From assembly GCF_029784135.1 (NCBI RefSeq), contig NC_073745.1, positions 104,054,125 through 104,118,124 on the forward strand: DNA of 64,000 bases. The letters run 5' to 3'. This DNA is from Toxorhynchites rutilus septentrionalis. Taxonomy: Eukaryota > Arthropoda > Insecta > Diptera > Culicidae. Positions 40,120 to 52,554 of this stretch are shown piece after piece. The position numbers and the translations under genes are program-made. The notes under the pieces were generated by a model that searched no databases, was not told where the DNA came from, and saw only the letters and a list, made by a program, of their open reading frames with translations. Numbering within the stretch: the first letter of the stretch is position 1; each line of letters starts with the position of its first letter.

Positions 40120-40393
40120 ACATTCAAATAAACTCTTTCACATGAATGTATTTTTAAATTCCCAGAGGAACTGGCAGATTATTATCCAGCAATGATTAGA
40201 TCTTTCTGGAATTTTCTCGATGCTTAATGGCATCCAAACGAAGAATTCCGCGCGTGTATGTGTGTGTGTGTGGCGGCTGCTCCGAACTCTTCCCGGGGAA
40301 CCGTTTGTGGCATCACTCTCCTCCTGATGGATTCCCTTCTGGCTTAAGGTGCACAAACAGGCTCTTGATGACACCGTTCATTCGCGCTTTCAT
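40120..40393 (-). pseudogene. histone H3-like pseudogene, highly diverged
   Basis: From an ATG at 40391-40393 the frame gives MKARMNGVIKS, which aligns with MARTKQTARKS of H3. Later NPSGGECHKRFPG aligns with PATGGVKKPHRYRPG, and WEFKNTF aligns with QDFKTDL. Many indels and substitutions make this a weak match on its own. The H3 pseudogene in cassette E3 has the same left end and the same downstream word GCAATTAACA, which supports the assignment. Confidence 0.45.
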
Positions 40394-40479
40394 GATAAAC
40401 GAAGAGCTTCACCACAACAGCGACAACATGCTCCAATCGTTGTTCAATTAGAACTGAGTGGATTTCCGAACGGCGCTCG

Positions 40480-40500
40480 CTTATATACCGATTGGTGATT
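40480..40500 (-). promoter_or_regulatory. CCAAT and TATA boxes of the H3-like relic
   Basis: The minus strand reads AATCACCAATCGG followed at once by TATATAAGCGAGCG. This is a tight CCAAT-TATA pair about 90 bases upstream of the H3-like ATG, the arrangement expected for a core histone promoter. Confidence 0.55.
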
Positions 40501-42028
40501 TCAATAGCCTGTTTTGAAAGCAATTTTAAGACTATTGAAACAAGTTTTTGGATCAGAAAGTAACAAGTATAGAACGTGTAGACATTTTATCTTTCGAATG
40601 AAGTGTTTATCATACCATTTCGTTCAGTTGTTTAGGAGCTATTAACGCTCAAAATCTCGGTCTCCGGCGTAACGCTTTCGTTTTCGAAACTTTGATTTTG
40701 CACCCCGGTATAGAAATGAAAGACGTAGTCCTACGTCAAAATGTGGAATAATGGTGCCAGGGGAGCGAATATTTAGTCGTCTGTGATCGAATGCGTTACT
40801 GACTGTCGCGATAGTGTTCACGATGAATTGTACATTGCTGCATTACTATTAGAGAAACAAATTTCTTGTATATTGCTCTCGCGAGGGCATGAATGAATCA
40901 TCAATCAATAATCTTCACCTGTTTCTACAGAACTATCCATCGGTCCTTTTGAAGCCCCTTAAACTTGATTTGAGTTATTTACAAATTTTCGGTGTATTCT
41001 AAAGTAACATCCGACAGCGAATTGATTTTTATACCTTTTTTTTTTGTCAAAAAAGAGTTTTTGTGAATTCGGGGGACTTATGGGTGACTATTTCCGATTG
41101 ATCATTCAATTTCCGCGAATCCGAGCATTGTTTCCGGGTTAAAAGCGGCGTCAAAGTGCAGTGTTTCGACTCTCGCGTGTGCTTTATTGGGAATTTCGTC
41201 GAGAGGGGCCTAAATGCTTTCGATGGTGCTATTTCGTGCTAAACTAAAGAGCTGCAGAAGAAGAGGCTCAAACTAAGGTAGGCAACACTTCTGACTTCTC
41301 GAAGTTGGAAGAAATTTTCGAAGCTTCAAACAGTTATTGCCACATGAAAAATGAAAAACGCAGAGAATTCTGTGCATTGTTTCCGGATTGAAAGCGGCTT
41401 CAAAACAGCGTATTTCATGCCGGATGAAATAAGGGTATAAGGGTATTTAAAAACATCAACTGAAATTAAATCCTCGGTTTTCAGAAACATGTGACATACG
41501 CAACGCATATCAGTAGAAAATGAAACATCAAACTCATATTATATATCGCAGTCTCATATTCTAATTTCTACAGAGAGATGCCTTGATTTGAGAACAAAGA
41601 TTGCTTTTGCGAATCGACCAATCAGAACGCAGAGCTTCCGTTTGGATAATGCTGGAGATTTTCCGATTGATAAATTCATTTTTTTTATTGTAATAAAATG
41701 TTATGTACACCCAAATTTGATTTTTAGCTCATGTTTTGTCATCCCGATTTATGGCATTAAATGAGACATAACATAACAGAAAATGTCTTCGCTCACAAAT
41801 ACTTGTAAGCATCTGTATAATATACATGGTACAGCAATGTAAGATTAATACGAGCGAGCGAAACAAAAGACAAATAAGCTTTCCGCATACTTTGCCACAT
41901 ACACGGACCAGACCGAGATAGATATTGTTCTTCTTCATGCGCTCCTTTTTTACTCTTAGAAAACACTTCCCAACTTCATTTTATAATCAGGTGCAATACT
42001 ATCACGTATTTGCTGAAGCATCTTTAGC

Positions 42029-42115
42029 CATGTGGATAGCGTGGTTGTGTAAAATAGCTTTGCATTCCAGCCGGCTTTGGTTCGATCCCCATTGACGTCG
42101 CATGGACTTTTTTTT
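42029..42115 (+). mobile_element. tRNA-like SINE head
   Basis: The segment contains TGGATAGCGTGGTTG, like a pol III A box, and 35 bases later GGTTCGATCCC, a perfect B box. It does not fold into a full tRNA cloverleaf that I can draw, so a tRNA-derived SINE fragment is more likely than a working tRNA gene. Confidence 0.4.
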
Positions 42116-42299
42116 GGGCACAATCCCAAATGAAATGAGAAAAGAAAATAGAAAGAGATGTCTGCACGCATACATACAAATCATTTCTAAGCTTTTAAAA
42201 CAGCTCATTATTTGCGCATTTGACTCACCAGCACACTAAATGGCATCATTTCTGCCAAAGATGAAATGTTTTCTGCCAACGCTAGTTTGGGGGTAGCAG

Positions 42300-43600
42300 T
42301 CTTCCGAAAAACACTTACACATGTCCACGCGATGTGAAAATTCCATGTTTTTGTTTGCATTCGAACATGATTTTCGCTAGTGTTGAATGTCTATCCCAAA
42401 CACGAACAATGATACACAAACCTAAACATGTGAAAACAAACACGATGTTTATAATTCAAGAACATCATGTACAAACATATCACCCGATGTCGCAGTATTC
42501 ATTGCTTTCGTTTCTTTCCATACACGGAAAGAAATTATTCATTCCAAAACATTTCTTCGTAGAATACTTTTTCACAGAAACGAACTTGAAATTTAGCTCG
42601 CATTTCAAAAATTGCACGAACTGAGAGGCTATGAGTTCATGCACATTTTGCAAGTCTGATTAAATAATCCTTGGTTTCGTGCAAAGAAAAAATTCTTTTA
42701 TTAGAAAGAATCTTTCTATGAGATTTTTTTTTGCGTGCATGTTGGCAATTAAATTCTGGGGAGCCGACTGCACAGCGCGCGACGTCGTACAAATGCTGAC
42801 CAAAAAAATAAATACCCAAAAATTAGTTTTAGATGCAACCTTCAGCGGCACACAGCAGAACCAGCAGAGAAATTTCAGTGGCTAAAACACACCATTAATT
42901 TCTCGATGTTATCGCAAACTAAATGAAGGAAAAAACTCAAAGCTACACTTACACTGCACTACATATGCTATGTGTGCATGCGATTGCATCATCCTTTCTT
43001 CTCCTCTTCTTCGCTCGTTTTATAGCTCGGGTCACGTTCGTCGCGAACAAGCATTATTGGCCATTTGTATTCAAAGATCCAGCCAAAATTGTTGCTCCCG
43101 TGGTCGAGTGGTTAGCATCACGCCTAACATGTCACTGCTGAATAATTCTGGTACTTTATATTCGATTAAAATTATAGAAATACTGTAATCAAAATTTGTT
43201 GTGGGTAACTAAACATCTCCGCCACGCTCTATTCAATTTTAGTACTTGTTCAGTTAGCTAATAATAGCGAATGTTACATGAATTCGTTGTTTTTCCATGT
43301 TAACATACCAACACACCACGCGTTGTGGTGTCCAATTCGCTTCTTCTACTCTACGCACTGCCGGTGCTTGGGGTGAAAATGCCAGAGAAACTGTACACCA
43401 TGTTCGAACATCATGTGAAACATTGGGACTAAACATCGTATGTCCAAACATATTACGAATACAAACATGTCACATTTTCAAACATAGGTACGAAAAAATC
43501 ATGTTTGTACTTAAACACAAAAGTGTGAACAGTAGCGTGGACATGTTTATCCTGGACGCAGTGTTTTTTGTGAAACATGGAAGACTGGGGTGTAGTGTCC
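42300..43600. mobile_element. foldback element with ACATGTT-rich arms
   Basis: The left arm (about 42300-42500) has AACACTTACACATGTCCACG and many AAACATGT words. The right arm (about 43395-43600) has the inverse, including CGTGGACATGTTT and AGTGTTTTTTGTGAAACATG. The arms are imperfect. The interior shows no recognisable gene. Confidence 0.45.
43085..43130 (+). mobile_element. tRNA-like fragment
   Basis: GCTCCCGTGGTCGAGTGGTT followed by AGCATCACGCCTAACATG resembles the first half of a tRNA, with its A box. No matching 3' half or B box follows, so this is a SINE or tRNA fragment. Confidence 0.4.
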
Positions 43601-43775
43601 AAATCGATCAATGCAGAAATCTCGTAAATGACTGGGCAACAATTGTGAGTACAAGAGAAAGCTTCTATCGACCAATCAGAACGAGGGATTTTCTTTCGAA
43701 TAATGGTTGAGATATTTCAATTGTTCGATAGTTAGCTTCATATAAAATATTTTATTTTCAGCATCATGTTCTCTC

Positions 43776-43977
43776 CATTCTTTGTGTGGACACCGACTGG
43801 ACAACATCGTTGCTGGACGGGCTGGACGGCGAGGGATCGAGTGCCATTCTCAAGGCAAGAGGGCGGAGGTGGTAGCGCTGGAGTAGAATAGAGTAGAGTT
43901 TTCAAAGGGCCTTTCTCAAGGCTAGAGACGAATGAACTGCAAAAGTTTAAAGTCTCTATAATTCAAGACCTTCCTTC
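43776..43977 (+). mobile_element. about 202-bp SINE-like element, copy 2
   Basis: The sequence is nearly identical to 34832-35035, from CATTCTTTGTGTGG to the CCTT tail. It is flanked by a perfect 14-bp target duplication, CATCATGTTCTCTC (43762-43775 and 43978-43991). The near identity and the long duplication indicate recent insertion. Confidence 0.88.
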
Positions 43978-43991
43978 CATCATGTTCTCTC

Positions 43992-45317
43992 GACCTTGCG
44001 CTTTGCGATTTTTATTTTTTCCTCTACTCCATAGAGACTTTAATATTGATTGCAACTGAGGGTTTCGGTGCTCGGTGGCACGCACGAAACTCCCTTTAAA
44101 AATGCCTCAGGGTCGGCATAAGCTTTCTTATTTGTAATAGGGAAAAACCTCGCGTTTGGCTACGTTGCCTTACCACCCACTTCCTTAACCTACACTCACC
44201 TTGAAGCTGGGTTGCGACATCTCGTTGTTCCGTTTGTAGGAGGCTTGTACCGGCCTTGACCGAGAAATTCCACCGCGAACTCCCGTAACTTTTTTTTTAA
44301 TTTCCGCGAACACTCGCGGTTAACGCACTATCGCACCTTTTTCTTTTTTCTCCGATCGAATTCGATTCCGCCGCTTTTTCAAACTCATTTATTCGCGCGA
44401 ACAATCCGCTTTCACACGCGAAACTTCTTTTTTTCTCCTCAAAACTCGACCGTCCAGCCCAAGGGTTTCTTATGACGTGCCCTTTATACCTTTTCAAGCT
44501 TGGTCGTCAACCTCTCGACCCGGTCATTACCCTCATGAGCCCAGGTACAGGTCCGAACTCCCATTTTCGGACCTATCTTAATATTTTTCGGCCATGCCAA
44601 TGACATCTGGTGGCGAGTGCTGGCATTTCCGGTTAAGGGCCGTGTACCCAGTTGTGGCGGTGCAAGTGAGGCGTGGAGCGGTGAAAATTCACGCCACCCC
44701 ACGCTTAGCTTTTTCCCGACGGTGATTCATCAAAATTCGCGAATTAAAACGCGCTAATTTCGTGTGTCTCACACGTTCACCTCCACAAACAGTCACATGA
44801 TCACTACAGCTGGGTCAATGAGGTGAAGCGTCCTGAGGTCCTGAGTGCTGAGATTTTCGCTGTACTTGGATTTTAATATTGTACTTAACCAAAAGCTTCT
44901 AAAGGTATCTGGCAATACTCCAATATTTTTGGGCTGCTAAAAATGTGCGATATTATTTTGGGAGTCATTTTTATGTAACAAAACCACCTGCGAAATTCTC
45001 GACGGCATCATCCAGGTCTACACATTGTGTCATTAGTGACCAGTCCACTAGCGGCATAGCCTCAGTTCATTGAAATCTGCTGATAAACGTGTGGAATATC
45101 TGAAATCTCGAAAATCTTATATGTGCACAATGTGTACAATTTTACGCGTTGTATGAAAATCCCTTATTGCTTCCTAATTTGGTACTGCATTTTTTCACAT
45201 CGGTCTCGAAACTACAACATCACGACGATTCAGATCGCTGTTTGGATCTGTTCATGTATACCCAAATGTAAATATTGTACCTGAGTGAACAGAAGCCGGA
45301 AAATCATCCAAAGTGAC
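43992..45317. other. GC-richer block, no gene recognised
   Basis: From about 44160 to 44800 the DNA is richer in C and G than its surroundings (for example CTCTCGACCCGGTCATTACC). It has no convincing open frame. It could be a regulatory or leader region of an old retroelement; no paired LTR was found. Confidence 0.3.
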
Positions 45318-45790
45318 CAAAGTGACCCAAAAGTCAGGTGACTAGAACGCTACAGATAAAGAGGGGGACATTTCAAGGCGATTGTTTCAACCCGCTTCGG
45401 TTGTCTCTAATAATGAACCCCCTCAGTAACACGCTCAAGATAAATGGTCATGACTATAACATAAAGTATGGTGTCAGCGCCCACGAAAATGTGATTCATA
45501 CTTTTTATATGAATGGTCAATTAACGTCACCGGTTGGCGTAGCTCTCCGGGTGGTCGAGGACAGAAACAGGCACAACGCTATGGAGTTCAGCCTAAATAT
45601 GTGCCGCTCTCCTAAATTGAAGCTACGAGGTCTCTGACGAGTTTAAAAAAGGACCTGGTTCGAGGCGAATCCTATGTATATCTTAGATTCCACCAAACGG
45701 TGCTGAGATAAGTCAAGTTCACTGTGCCCTGAAGACTTTCCTGAACGCGGGGATAAGGTAAGCCTGTAAGTATGTCATTGTTAATGCAGT
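45318..45790 (+). pseudogene. R4/Dong-like LINE reverse-transcriptase fragment
   Basis: The frame reads RTLQIKRGTFQGDCFNPL, then MNPLSNTLKINGHDYNI, corresponding to the QIKRGIFQGDSLSPL..LNPLS block of R4/Dong-like RTs. A VVEDRNRHNAMEFSLNMC segment follows. The expected YxDD region is altered (TFYMNGQ), and stops follow at 45637. It is a dead fragment, possibly from the same family as the 3' end at 3604. Confidence 0.65.
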
Positions 45791-45799
45791 TCAAATTTA

Positions 45800-47800
45800 T
45801 TGTGAGAGGCAGATTATTTATTTAGAAATATTAGGATCCGCTCAGGCAGCACAATTAAGTTGAATTTTATTCAACATATTCTTTTTTACTATTGATTCTC
45901 AATTTCGTTTCTATTATTTATTTAGTTGTTTATCACTCACTCATTACTCATTCTGAGAAGAAGGGCTGGAAAGGAACATGCAATAGCTAGTAACAGAAAC
46001 TCCCCTATGAACACCTTTCAATTTTTCCTCATCTTCCATTAGCTAAAATACCCGAACCCAGAGATTTTTTAACCAAAATCATAGAGAGTTGATTCAACTT
46101 TTCAACACCCAGCTGAACATCGAATCTATCTATCCAACACAAACAAAAAAGACAAAATGTAGCTACACACAGCATGAAGTACACAGACACACACCATCTC
46201 ACACCCCCTTAGGAAAAGGTACTGTTTGCTGAAGAGAACACACAAGAAAAAAAATCCCTAGAAATCCAAATGAAGGATAGTGAACTTAATGAATTAACGC
46301 GTAATATAAAACCAAAAATAAGAAAATGAACCTTGTAGCTGCAGATGGTACATAAATGTGCGCGAGATGAGACAAAAAAGAAACAAATTAAATGAGAGAG
46401 AGAGAGAGAAAAAGAGAGAAAACAGAACATGAGGTCTATATATATATATTTAATACCAAAACAAAAGAAAATAGAAATAAAGGAAAAAATATATTAACAT
46501 ATATTGTTGTTGTTGGCGTTGCCATTAAATTGAAAGAAACTAGAATTTCTATCAAGAAAACAGACAAACAAACATGCAAACAAGCACGAGAGACAGAAGA
46601 AGCAAAACTCAGAAACTCTGATGAGTATAAAAGTGCAAAATTGCAGCAAGAAAATTTGTTGTTCCAGATGCACCGAGCAAGCAAACTTACTTCTTTCACA
46701 TTTATCGTCATCCCCCATTATATCACATCAGCCTTTTTTTTTGACTCATATTCTGCCTGAAAATATCATCATCATCACACTACCAGGGTTTGTACCCGTC
46801 CACCACCATCATCATCATCACCCCCAACGCCATCGACTTCCTGAGTTCGCTCGAAAGCATATAACGCAGCAGCGGTGTTGGAAGTGCACATATAAGACAA
46901 TATCGATAATCAATTACAAGTTTAGAAGCAAGCATGAACAAATAAAATGTTGAAAACCCAAAATCAGCTAACGTTGCTCACATGGCGGCAAAAACGGAAT
47001 CCGAATGAGTCTGGCAAGTGAGACAAGCTTTCGAATCAATGCTTGATTTCGACACTACAGATTACGCGTACAACCAGAACAACAACAACAACGGGAAAAC
47101 TACTTGAAGATGTGATAATTGAACAAAAACACACAAGTGAATTCTTTTTATTTAAAGTAAAAAGAAAAACAAAAACAAAAAAAAACAAATCAACTGAGAA
47201 GCAAACCATGTTAATTATCTATATTTACCCGTTCGAGGAAATGTTAACCAATTCGAAGAATTGAAGAACGATGATGTTAGTATATGTTTTGTAGTGAAGA
47301 AAAACCACAACGCATACACCCACACACACACACACACAGATAGAAAAAGATTAAAAAGCAGCTATAAAACAAAAGCTAAGCGAATGTGTGTGAGCGAGGA
47401 ACGATCGAAAGTCGGATGTTGAGTAGATCCTAGCACAGGGAGTTGCGCAACAAACAAACAAACAAAAAAGAAAACTAACATATGCAACAAGCGGATAAAT
47501 TGTTCACACCATATGTTACACACTGATACCAGAGCGTAATGTTAGGCTGATTGACAAAAGTGGCCTTTAGAAGAAATATTTGTCTATTGCGTCCTGTTTC
47601 CTCCCTTTTCTTACTCAAACGCGTCCCCCCCAAAAAATGCCAACACAAGTGTTATATCGGCGGTGAAATGCTCTCAAATCAGAGCAGGAAAAACAAAACT
47701 AAGACAGTTGCTTAGAGCCAGTTTCGGAAAATATTTAAAATCATGAACAATTAAGGTAGGGTTGGGTTTACTGGCTCAGGTGGCGGAAGAAAAGTTTGCA
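45800..47800. other. A/C-rich UTR-like DNA with microsatellites
   Basis: The stretch has AAACAAAAC runs, a GA repeat near 46395, ATCATCATCACC repeats near 46810 and an AC repeat near 47319. Composition resembles the Mob2 3' UTR region, so it could be a distal 3' UTR of some transcript. No coding sequence is supported. Confidence 0.3.
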
Positions 47801-50361
47801 GTTATCACGAATAGTAGAGAATGTTTTGTTTTTTTTTTTCATTATTTCATATTGCTAACTATCCACGAAGAATCGTATCAATTCGTATTCTATTTCATTT
47901 TCGTTGGTATTCGTAACAATTTATGTTGATCTTCGAGTTATGCTGTTATCTGTCGTTGTGTCGAGCTGGGCCCGAAATCTTCGAAGATGAAAAATGAAGA
48001 TCGACTCTCCTCTCTGTAGCTTCACTTTGACTAGGATTACTTCGGCATTCGTCGTCAGCATGTCTTGAATTGACTAGTCGTGAATTGATCAATCTTATTT
48101 TAACGTCCATATGAAGGGAAACGAAAACATGATTTCTGATGCTAAAAAGTAGTTACACCATTAATGCACGGCTTCATTGTTTACCCACCGTGAAATTGAA
48201 CGCGTTAGTATTAGTAAATAGCGTGCAGTTTGGGAGGAACTCTAAACAAAATTTTAGTTCACTTTGTCTCCGAGTTCAATTTTGTAAAAAAAACCTACAG
48301 AAAAACGGGATTTAATCAACAAAATTCACAAATTTGTCAGTGGTTCTGAGTACAACACTGCCCGCAATTTTATACGTGTGAATGATTTTCGTGTACAATA
48401 CAAAAAAAAAACTCACCTGTAGTATATGTCAAGCAACGTTGAACTTAAACATCGATACATGCATACGTGATACATGAGAAAGAGAAACGAATTCATTTTG
48501 AGGGGAGTCACTTCAAAATGCAATGAAGTCCATTTGACGGGGAAGAATGAAATGAGATAGTCGAGTCGTAGAGTGAGATAGCAACTAAACGCCCGAATGA
48601 CTGTTGAGTCATGTTGTCGGATAAACTAATGATAGAAGTCAAAACTCATCATTTTCTCAGGCGAATTTCTTCATAGTCCCCTGACTATACTCAGTCGAAT
48701 ATGGCTTTGCCGAGTCCTGGTGTCGAGCGCCAAACGTAGCATTTCGAAAGGAAGGAAATATTTTTGGATGGGGATAAGGATAGAGGTGGAAAAGGAAAGT
48801 TACTTTATTGGATGCTTGCTTCTCTTTCGTGCTGTCGAACGCTAACAAGAATCTTTCGGTAGGGCAACGCGACTGAGTTGCTGCCTGCTGTTGTGGCTAT
48901 CTTTATTTTCCCAATCACACATCTTGACACGTGTCATCCAGAAACACAGATACTGCCGACTGAGTGACAGAGTAGTACCGAGTTTACACATTGTTTACAT
49001 CCACGTTGACCTAGACCAGTGGTGGCCATGTACATGGTGCGAGTGGCATCAGATTTTTCATCATACCAGCGGAGCGCAGTGATTTTTCCCACCACTGTTC
49101 ATTATAAAATGACTGTATAGACTTAATTGGTACATTCTATGGCACCAATTGGATATTTCTTTGGCATGTTTTCATGGGAACGTTCATTATCCAAACTGAA
49201 TGGGGTAAAACATTTTTGGAGAATTATTTCATGTGCTTTGTAGTTTCAAATTACAATTACAATAGGCTTACAATTTCGGATTTTAGAAAAAAAAGCACAA
49301 CATTTGATTGTAAATGCTGTTATTCCAGAGGACTAACAATACGACTGTACTCTAAACTTTTTACTCCTTGAATGATGAAAATAAGTCATAATAAAATTGT
49401 CATCTTATAAAAAACAATCAGTTATAAGACTTCATCAGCAGTTTTGCTCATAACATCATGAAACTGTGAGTTATTTTTTTTTGTTTCTTCCATATACATT
49501 CAATAATGAATGCAAGTAATGAGGTCACCACATTTTGTTTACCAATCAAGTATACTTTGTCTACTACTCCACCTCATATGTACCTCGTTTGCGATCTGAT
49601 GGTATTGACGATTCCTTCGAAATCCTTCATGATATCCTTTTTTTTTTTGAATTAAATTCGTTTATTTTTACAGGCTCAGAAACGTATCCTTAAATCCTAC
49701 AATTTTAGCGCAGAGGTTCTACGATGCAATGATACTGCATGGAACTTCTTGTTGTTTTTGGAGATAAGCAATGGCATCTTCGTTCTTTTCTAAGCTAAAA
49801 AGTCAATATCAACTAGCCACACATAGCACGAGCTCCATCAGCAACTGTATTGTACAAATATTTTACTCTTCTTGACAGATAATATTTGATCGACTTGTAC
49901 TGATCAAATATATTCGACACAAAACACGACAAGCAAATATTCAGTTATTGGATGCATAACATATTTTTTCGGTCTTTTCTTCGAACCTGTCGGTACATGG
50001 TTAGGTTACCTTAGATATTTCAGTCGATTTGTTCCATATTCGATGTTTGTCATTGTTTGTCACTGTTGATAATTGAAGAGTGGCAAACAAAATAGTGTTT
50101 GTACAAATTTCAAACCAAACTTTATCTGTCAAAAAGTGTCAAATATTTGACCTCCAGACAAACAGTGTACGTTAGGTACTTTTCGTGAACAAAGACAAAG
50201 GATTGTCAATAGACACTGGCATGGTGAATGGACTCGACTGCCCTTTAATGGTGAGAGTACAACAAAAGCCGAATGAATTCTCCCCCAAACTTTCTCTCTC
50301 TTATGGATCCACACTCTCGTGCATCCTGTTGCATCTCATAAGCATCTTGGAAGAAACTACA
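47801..50361. other. no gene seen
   Basis: Open frames are short and have no family signature. An oligo-T block at about 49640 followed by GAATTAAATTCGTTTATTTT looks like a retroposon tail on the minus strand. Nothing else is recognisable. Confidence 0.35.
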
Positions 50362-50608
50362 GTAGAATCCCAATTATCCGCGAGCGGATATCCGATCTGC
50401 GGCTTATCCTACAAAGCAGGTCGGAGAGCTTCTAAAGAGCTTCCCGAAACTTGTTAGTGAGTGGTAGGCTCTTGATGTTTTGTTTTTTGGTGATTCCTTA
50501 CAGATGGAAAGTTTCATGATTACTGTATTGATAACACATAGTTTTCATGCCGAAAATGCTCGTTCTCCACGGTGACCTTGCCACAGTTCCGCGGATAATC
50601 GGGTTCAA
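50362..50608 (+). mobile_element. pogo/Tigger-type MITE, diverged copy
   Basis: The left end CAGTAGAATCCCAATTATCC and the right end CCGCGGATAATCGGGTTCAA are inverted relative to each other, and the interior shares GTTTCATGATTACTGTATTG with the 37056 family in inverse form. The right half recurs at 52410-52490. No coding content is present. Confidence 0.6.
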
Positions 50609-50733
50609 TCCCAGGACCTACATTGATCGATTGGCCTTTTTCATGGCTAGAAGTGAATGAACATTGTAGTTTAAAGGTCCTTCAATAGCGAATGTTATGT
50701 ACCGTAGAAAGTTTCATGATTACAGTATTGATA

Positions 50734-51486
50734 TAAAATAAGTAAAAAAAAAACTTTTTAAGGTAAACGATTTAATTGTGATCAAACATAATAATGTACT
50801 AAAAGCTAGAAAATAATTATGCAAGTAGCAGTTAGCAGTTATCACAACTCTCCTTCGTTAGTCTAGGGCATTTAGGCGTTAAGTTTTCTGTTCCATTACA
50901 TTATGGTAAATTACACAGTAGAAGCCATTTAGGCGTAAGGGTATTCTTTCTGTTCTTCCATTGTTCAGCAGACCGGACAGCGGAGACAGTTGATATTGAT
51001 CATTGTTGGGTTATTTATAGAACAGCAGCCCGATGTTTCTTGCAGAGCAGAGCAGTTGTATGGATGAATCGATCTTTGTTCCACCGTGGATCGATTTCCA
51101 TCGCTGATGATGGTTGCGTGGACGTAGTTATTCTATAACAACACAAAGATGGTCAATAGAGGGCCCTGAGTTTGAACTCACGATCGATCGCTTGGTAAGC
51201 GAACGCGTAACCAAGTTGCTACGAAGACCCCCTTAGGGGTCTAGGGAATTGATAAGACTAAAATACAATCGTGGGACATATGAGGAAGTCGCTAATTGTG
51301 GATAATGGGAATATAACGTGCCCCACGATTTTATTTAAGTCTTATCAATGCCATAGACAAATGAAGGAGAGGTGTGATAACTGCTAACTGCTACTTGCCT
51401 AATTATTTTCTAGCTTTTAGTACATTATTATGTTTGATCACAATTAAACCGTTTACCTTAAAAAGTTTTTTTTTTATTTATTTTAT
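50734..51486. mobile_element. foldback MITE carrying a SINE
   Basis: The left arm contains AAACTTTTTAAGGTAAACGA and then AATTGTGATCAAACATAA. The right arm (about 51340-51480) is its reverse complement for more than 120 bases. Inner sequences (TTGATAAGACTAAAATACAA and its inverse) extend the hairpin. The SINE at 50869-51238 interrupts the left side, so the MITE is older. Confidence 0.8.
50869..51238 (-). mobile_element. tRNA-derived SINE, copy 2
   Basis: The same family as 29401-29898, with the head GGGGGTCTTCGTAGCAACTT on the minus strand and GTGAGTTCAAACTC as B-box-like core. An 8-bp duplication, GTCTAGGG, flanks it (50861-50868 and 51239-51246). It is shorter than copy 1 at its tail end and lacks the long oligo-A. 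Confidence 0.8.
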
Positions 51487-51594
51487 TTTCTAGTTTTTAG
51501 TACATTATCTCTTTCATTAGAATATTTCTCTACAATGAAACAGACATACAAACGGTTCAAGCTAAATAAAACTGTTTAGTAAAGTTATTTGCTA

Positions 51595-51990
51595 TTTTGT
51601 GATTGTAGCCATCTTGGATTTGGATTTTTCATGATCTACTGGGATCTACTATTCAAGCACTTTCATTTGATACCCATTATAATAGGGTTCTGAGAAAATA
51701 TATATCCCACCATTTGGTAGTGGCAGCCCCCTTGGATTTGTATTTTTCTTAACTAACTGTGTTCTACTAGTCAAGCCCTTTCATTGGATACCCATATTAA
51801 CGGGGTTTTGATGTAATATGTAGTCCGCCATTTTGTAGTGGCAGCCATCTTGGATTTGTATTTTTCATAAATAACTGTGTTCTACTAGTCAAGCCCTTTC
51901 ATTTGATACCCATATTGACAAAGGTTTTGAGAAAATATGTAATCCGCCATTTTATAGCGGCCGCCATCTTGGATTTTCAAGATCATGAAA
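51595..51990 (+). repeat. about 119-bp tandem repeat, 3.3 units
   Basis: Units contain GCC(A/C)(T/C)CTTGGATTTG, then TGTTCTACTAGTCAAGCCCT, then TTTGATACCCAT and GTCCGCCATTTTGTAG. Starts lie near 51607, 51726, 51845 and 51963. Such arrays occur within dispersed insect repeats; no coding content is seen. Confidence 0.75.
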
Positions 51991-52409
51991 TACGCAGTTT
52001 TATAATGACTACAGAGATAAAGGTGTGTTCCAAATTTCAAATCAATCGGTCAACAGTAAGGGTTTCAAATTTCTATTAACCCTCTACAGCCCAAGCCCGC
52101 CTTTAGACGGGCTTCGCGGATCCTCTTTTCAAATTATTCAGACATTATTTTCAATGTCCACCCCCACTAGAACGTCTTTATAATATTTTCATCTATCACA
52201 TATACACATTGTTTTTATGCTGGCAGCTTTCTGTTAGGAGTATTTTATGTTGAAAGTCGGAAATTCGAGATAAAAGTGGAGTAGTTTTTTTTAGATAAAT
52301 AAAAAAGTTGGGCGGTAGAGAGTTAATGTGGTAAAGCGTTAAAGACAAACATGTTACAAACCTACAAACATACAAACAGAATACAGGGCAAGCTAAATAA
52401 AACCGTTTA

Positions 52410-52490
52410 AAAACATAGTTTTCATGCCGATAATGCTCTTTAGCCACGGTGACCTTGCCACAGTTCCGCGGATAATAGGGTTCAATCCCA
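52410..52490 (+). repeat. right end of a pogo-type MITE
   Basis: CATAGTTTTCATGCCGATAA through CCGCGGATAATAGGGTTCAA and CCCAGGACCT matches the right half of 50362-50608 closely. The left half is missing. Confidence 0.6.
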
Positions 52491-52554
52491 GGACCTGCTG
52501 ATCTGAGTCTTTACAGTGTCATCCGGTACCAGTTTCTCAGTTTTTTTTTTCATT

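Larger units (their letters stand above)
39843..40737. mobile_element. histone cassette E2 (H3-derived) with both ends
   Basis: The left end reads ATCTATGGTATAACCGCAAG then GGTGACGTAGGACTATCG. The right end is the GACGTAGTCCTACGTC palindrome (40722-40737), followed inward by CTATACCGGGGTG on the minus strand. The same two end types bound cassette E1. Between them lies a promoter and a degenerate H3-like gene on the minus strand. The cassette is about 0.9 kb. Confidence 0.55.

Noticed and set aside
42029..42115. Possible functional tRNA
   Set aside because: The B box is perfect, but I could not form a cloverleaf with a proper anticodon arm. Treated as a SINE head.
43085..43130. Possible tRNA gene
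   Set aside because: Only the first half with an A-box-like sequence is present, and no acceptor-stem partner or B box follows.
44160..44800. Possible solo LTR in the GC-rich block
   Set aside because: No TG..CA boundaries with a target duplication and no second copy were found.
46392..46953. Open frames in the A/C-rich block at 46-47 kb
   Set aside because: They are composed of simple repeats (GA, ATC, AAAC) and look like UTR or intergenic DNA.
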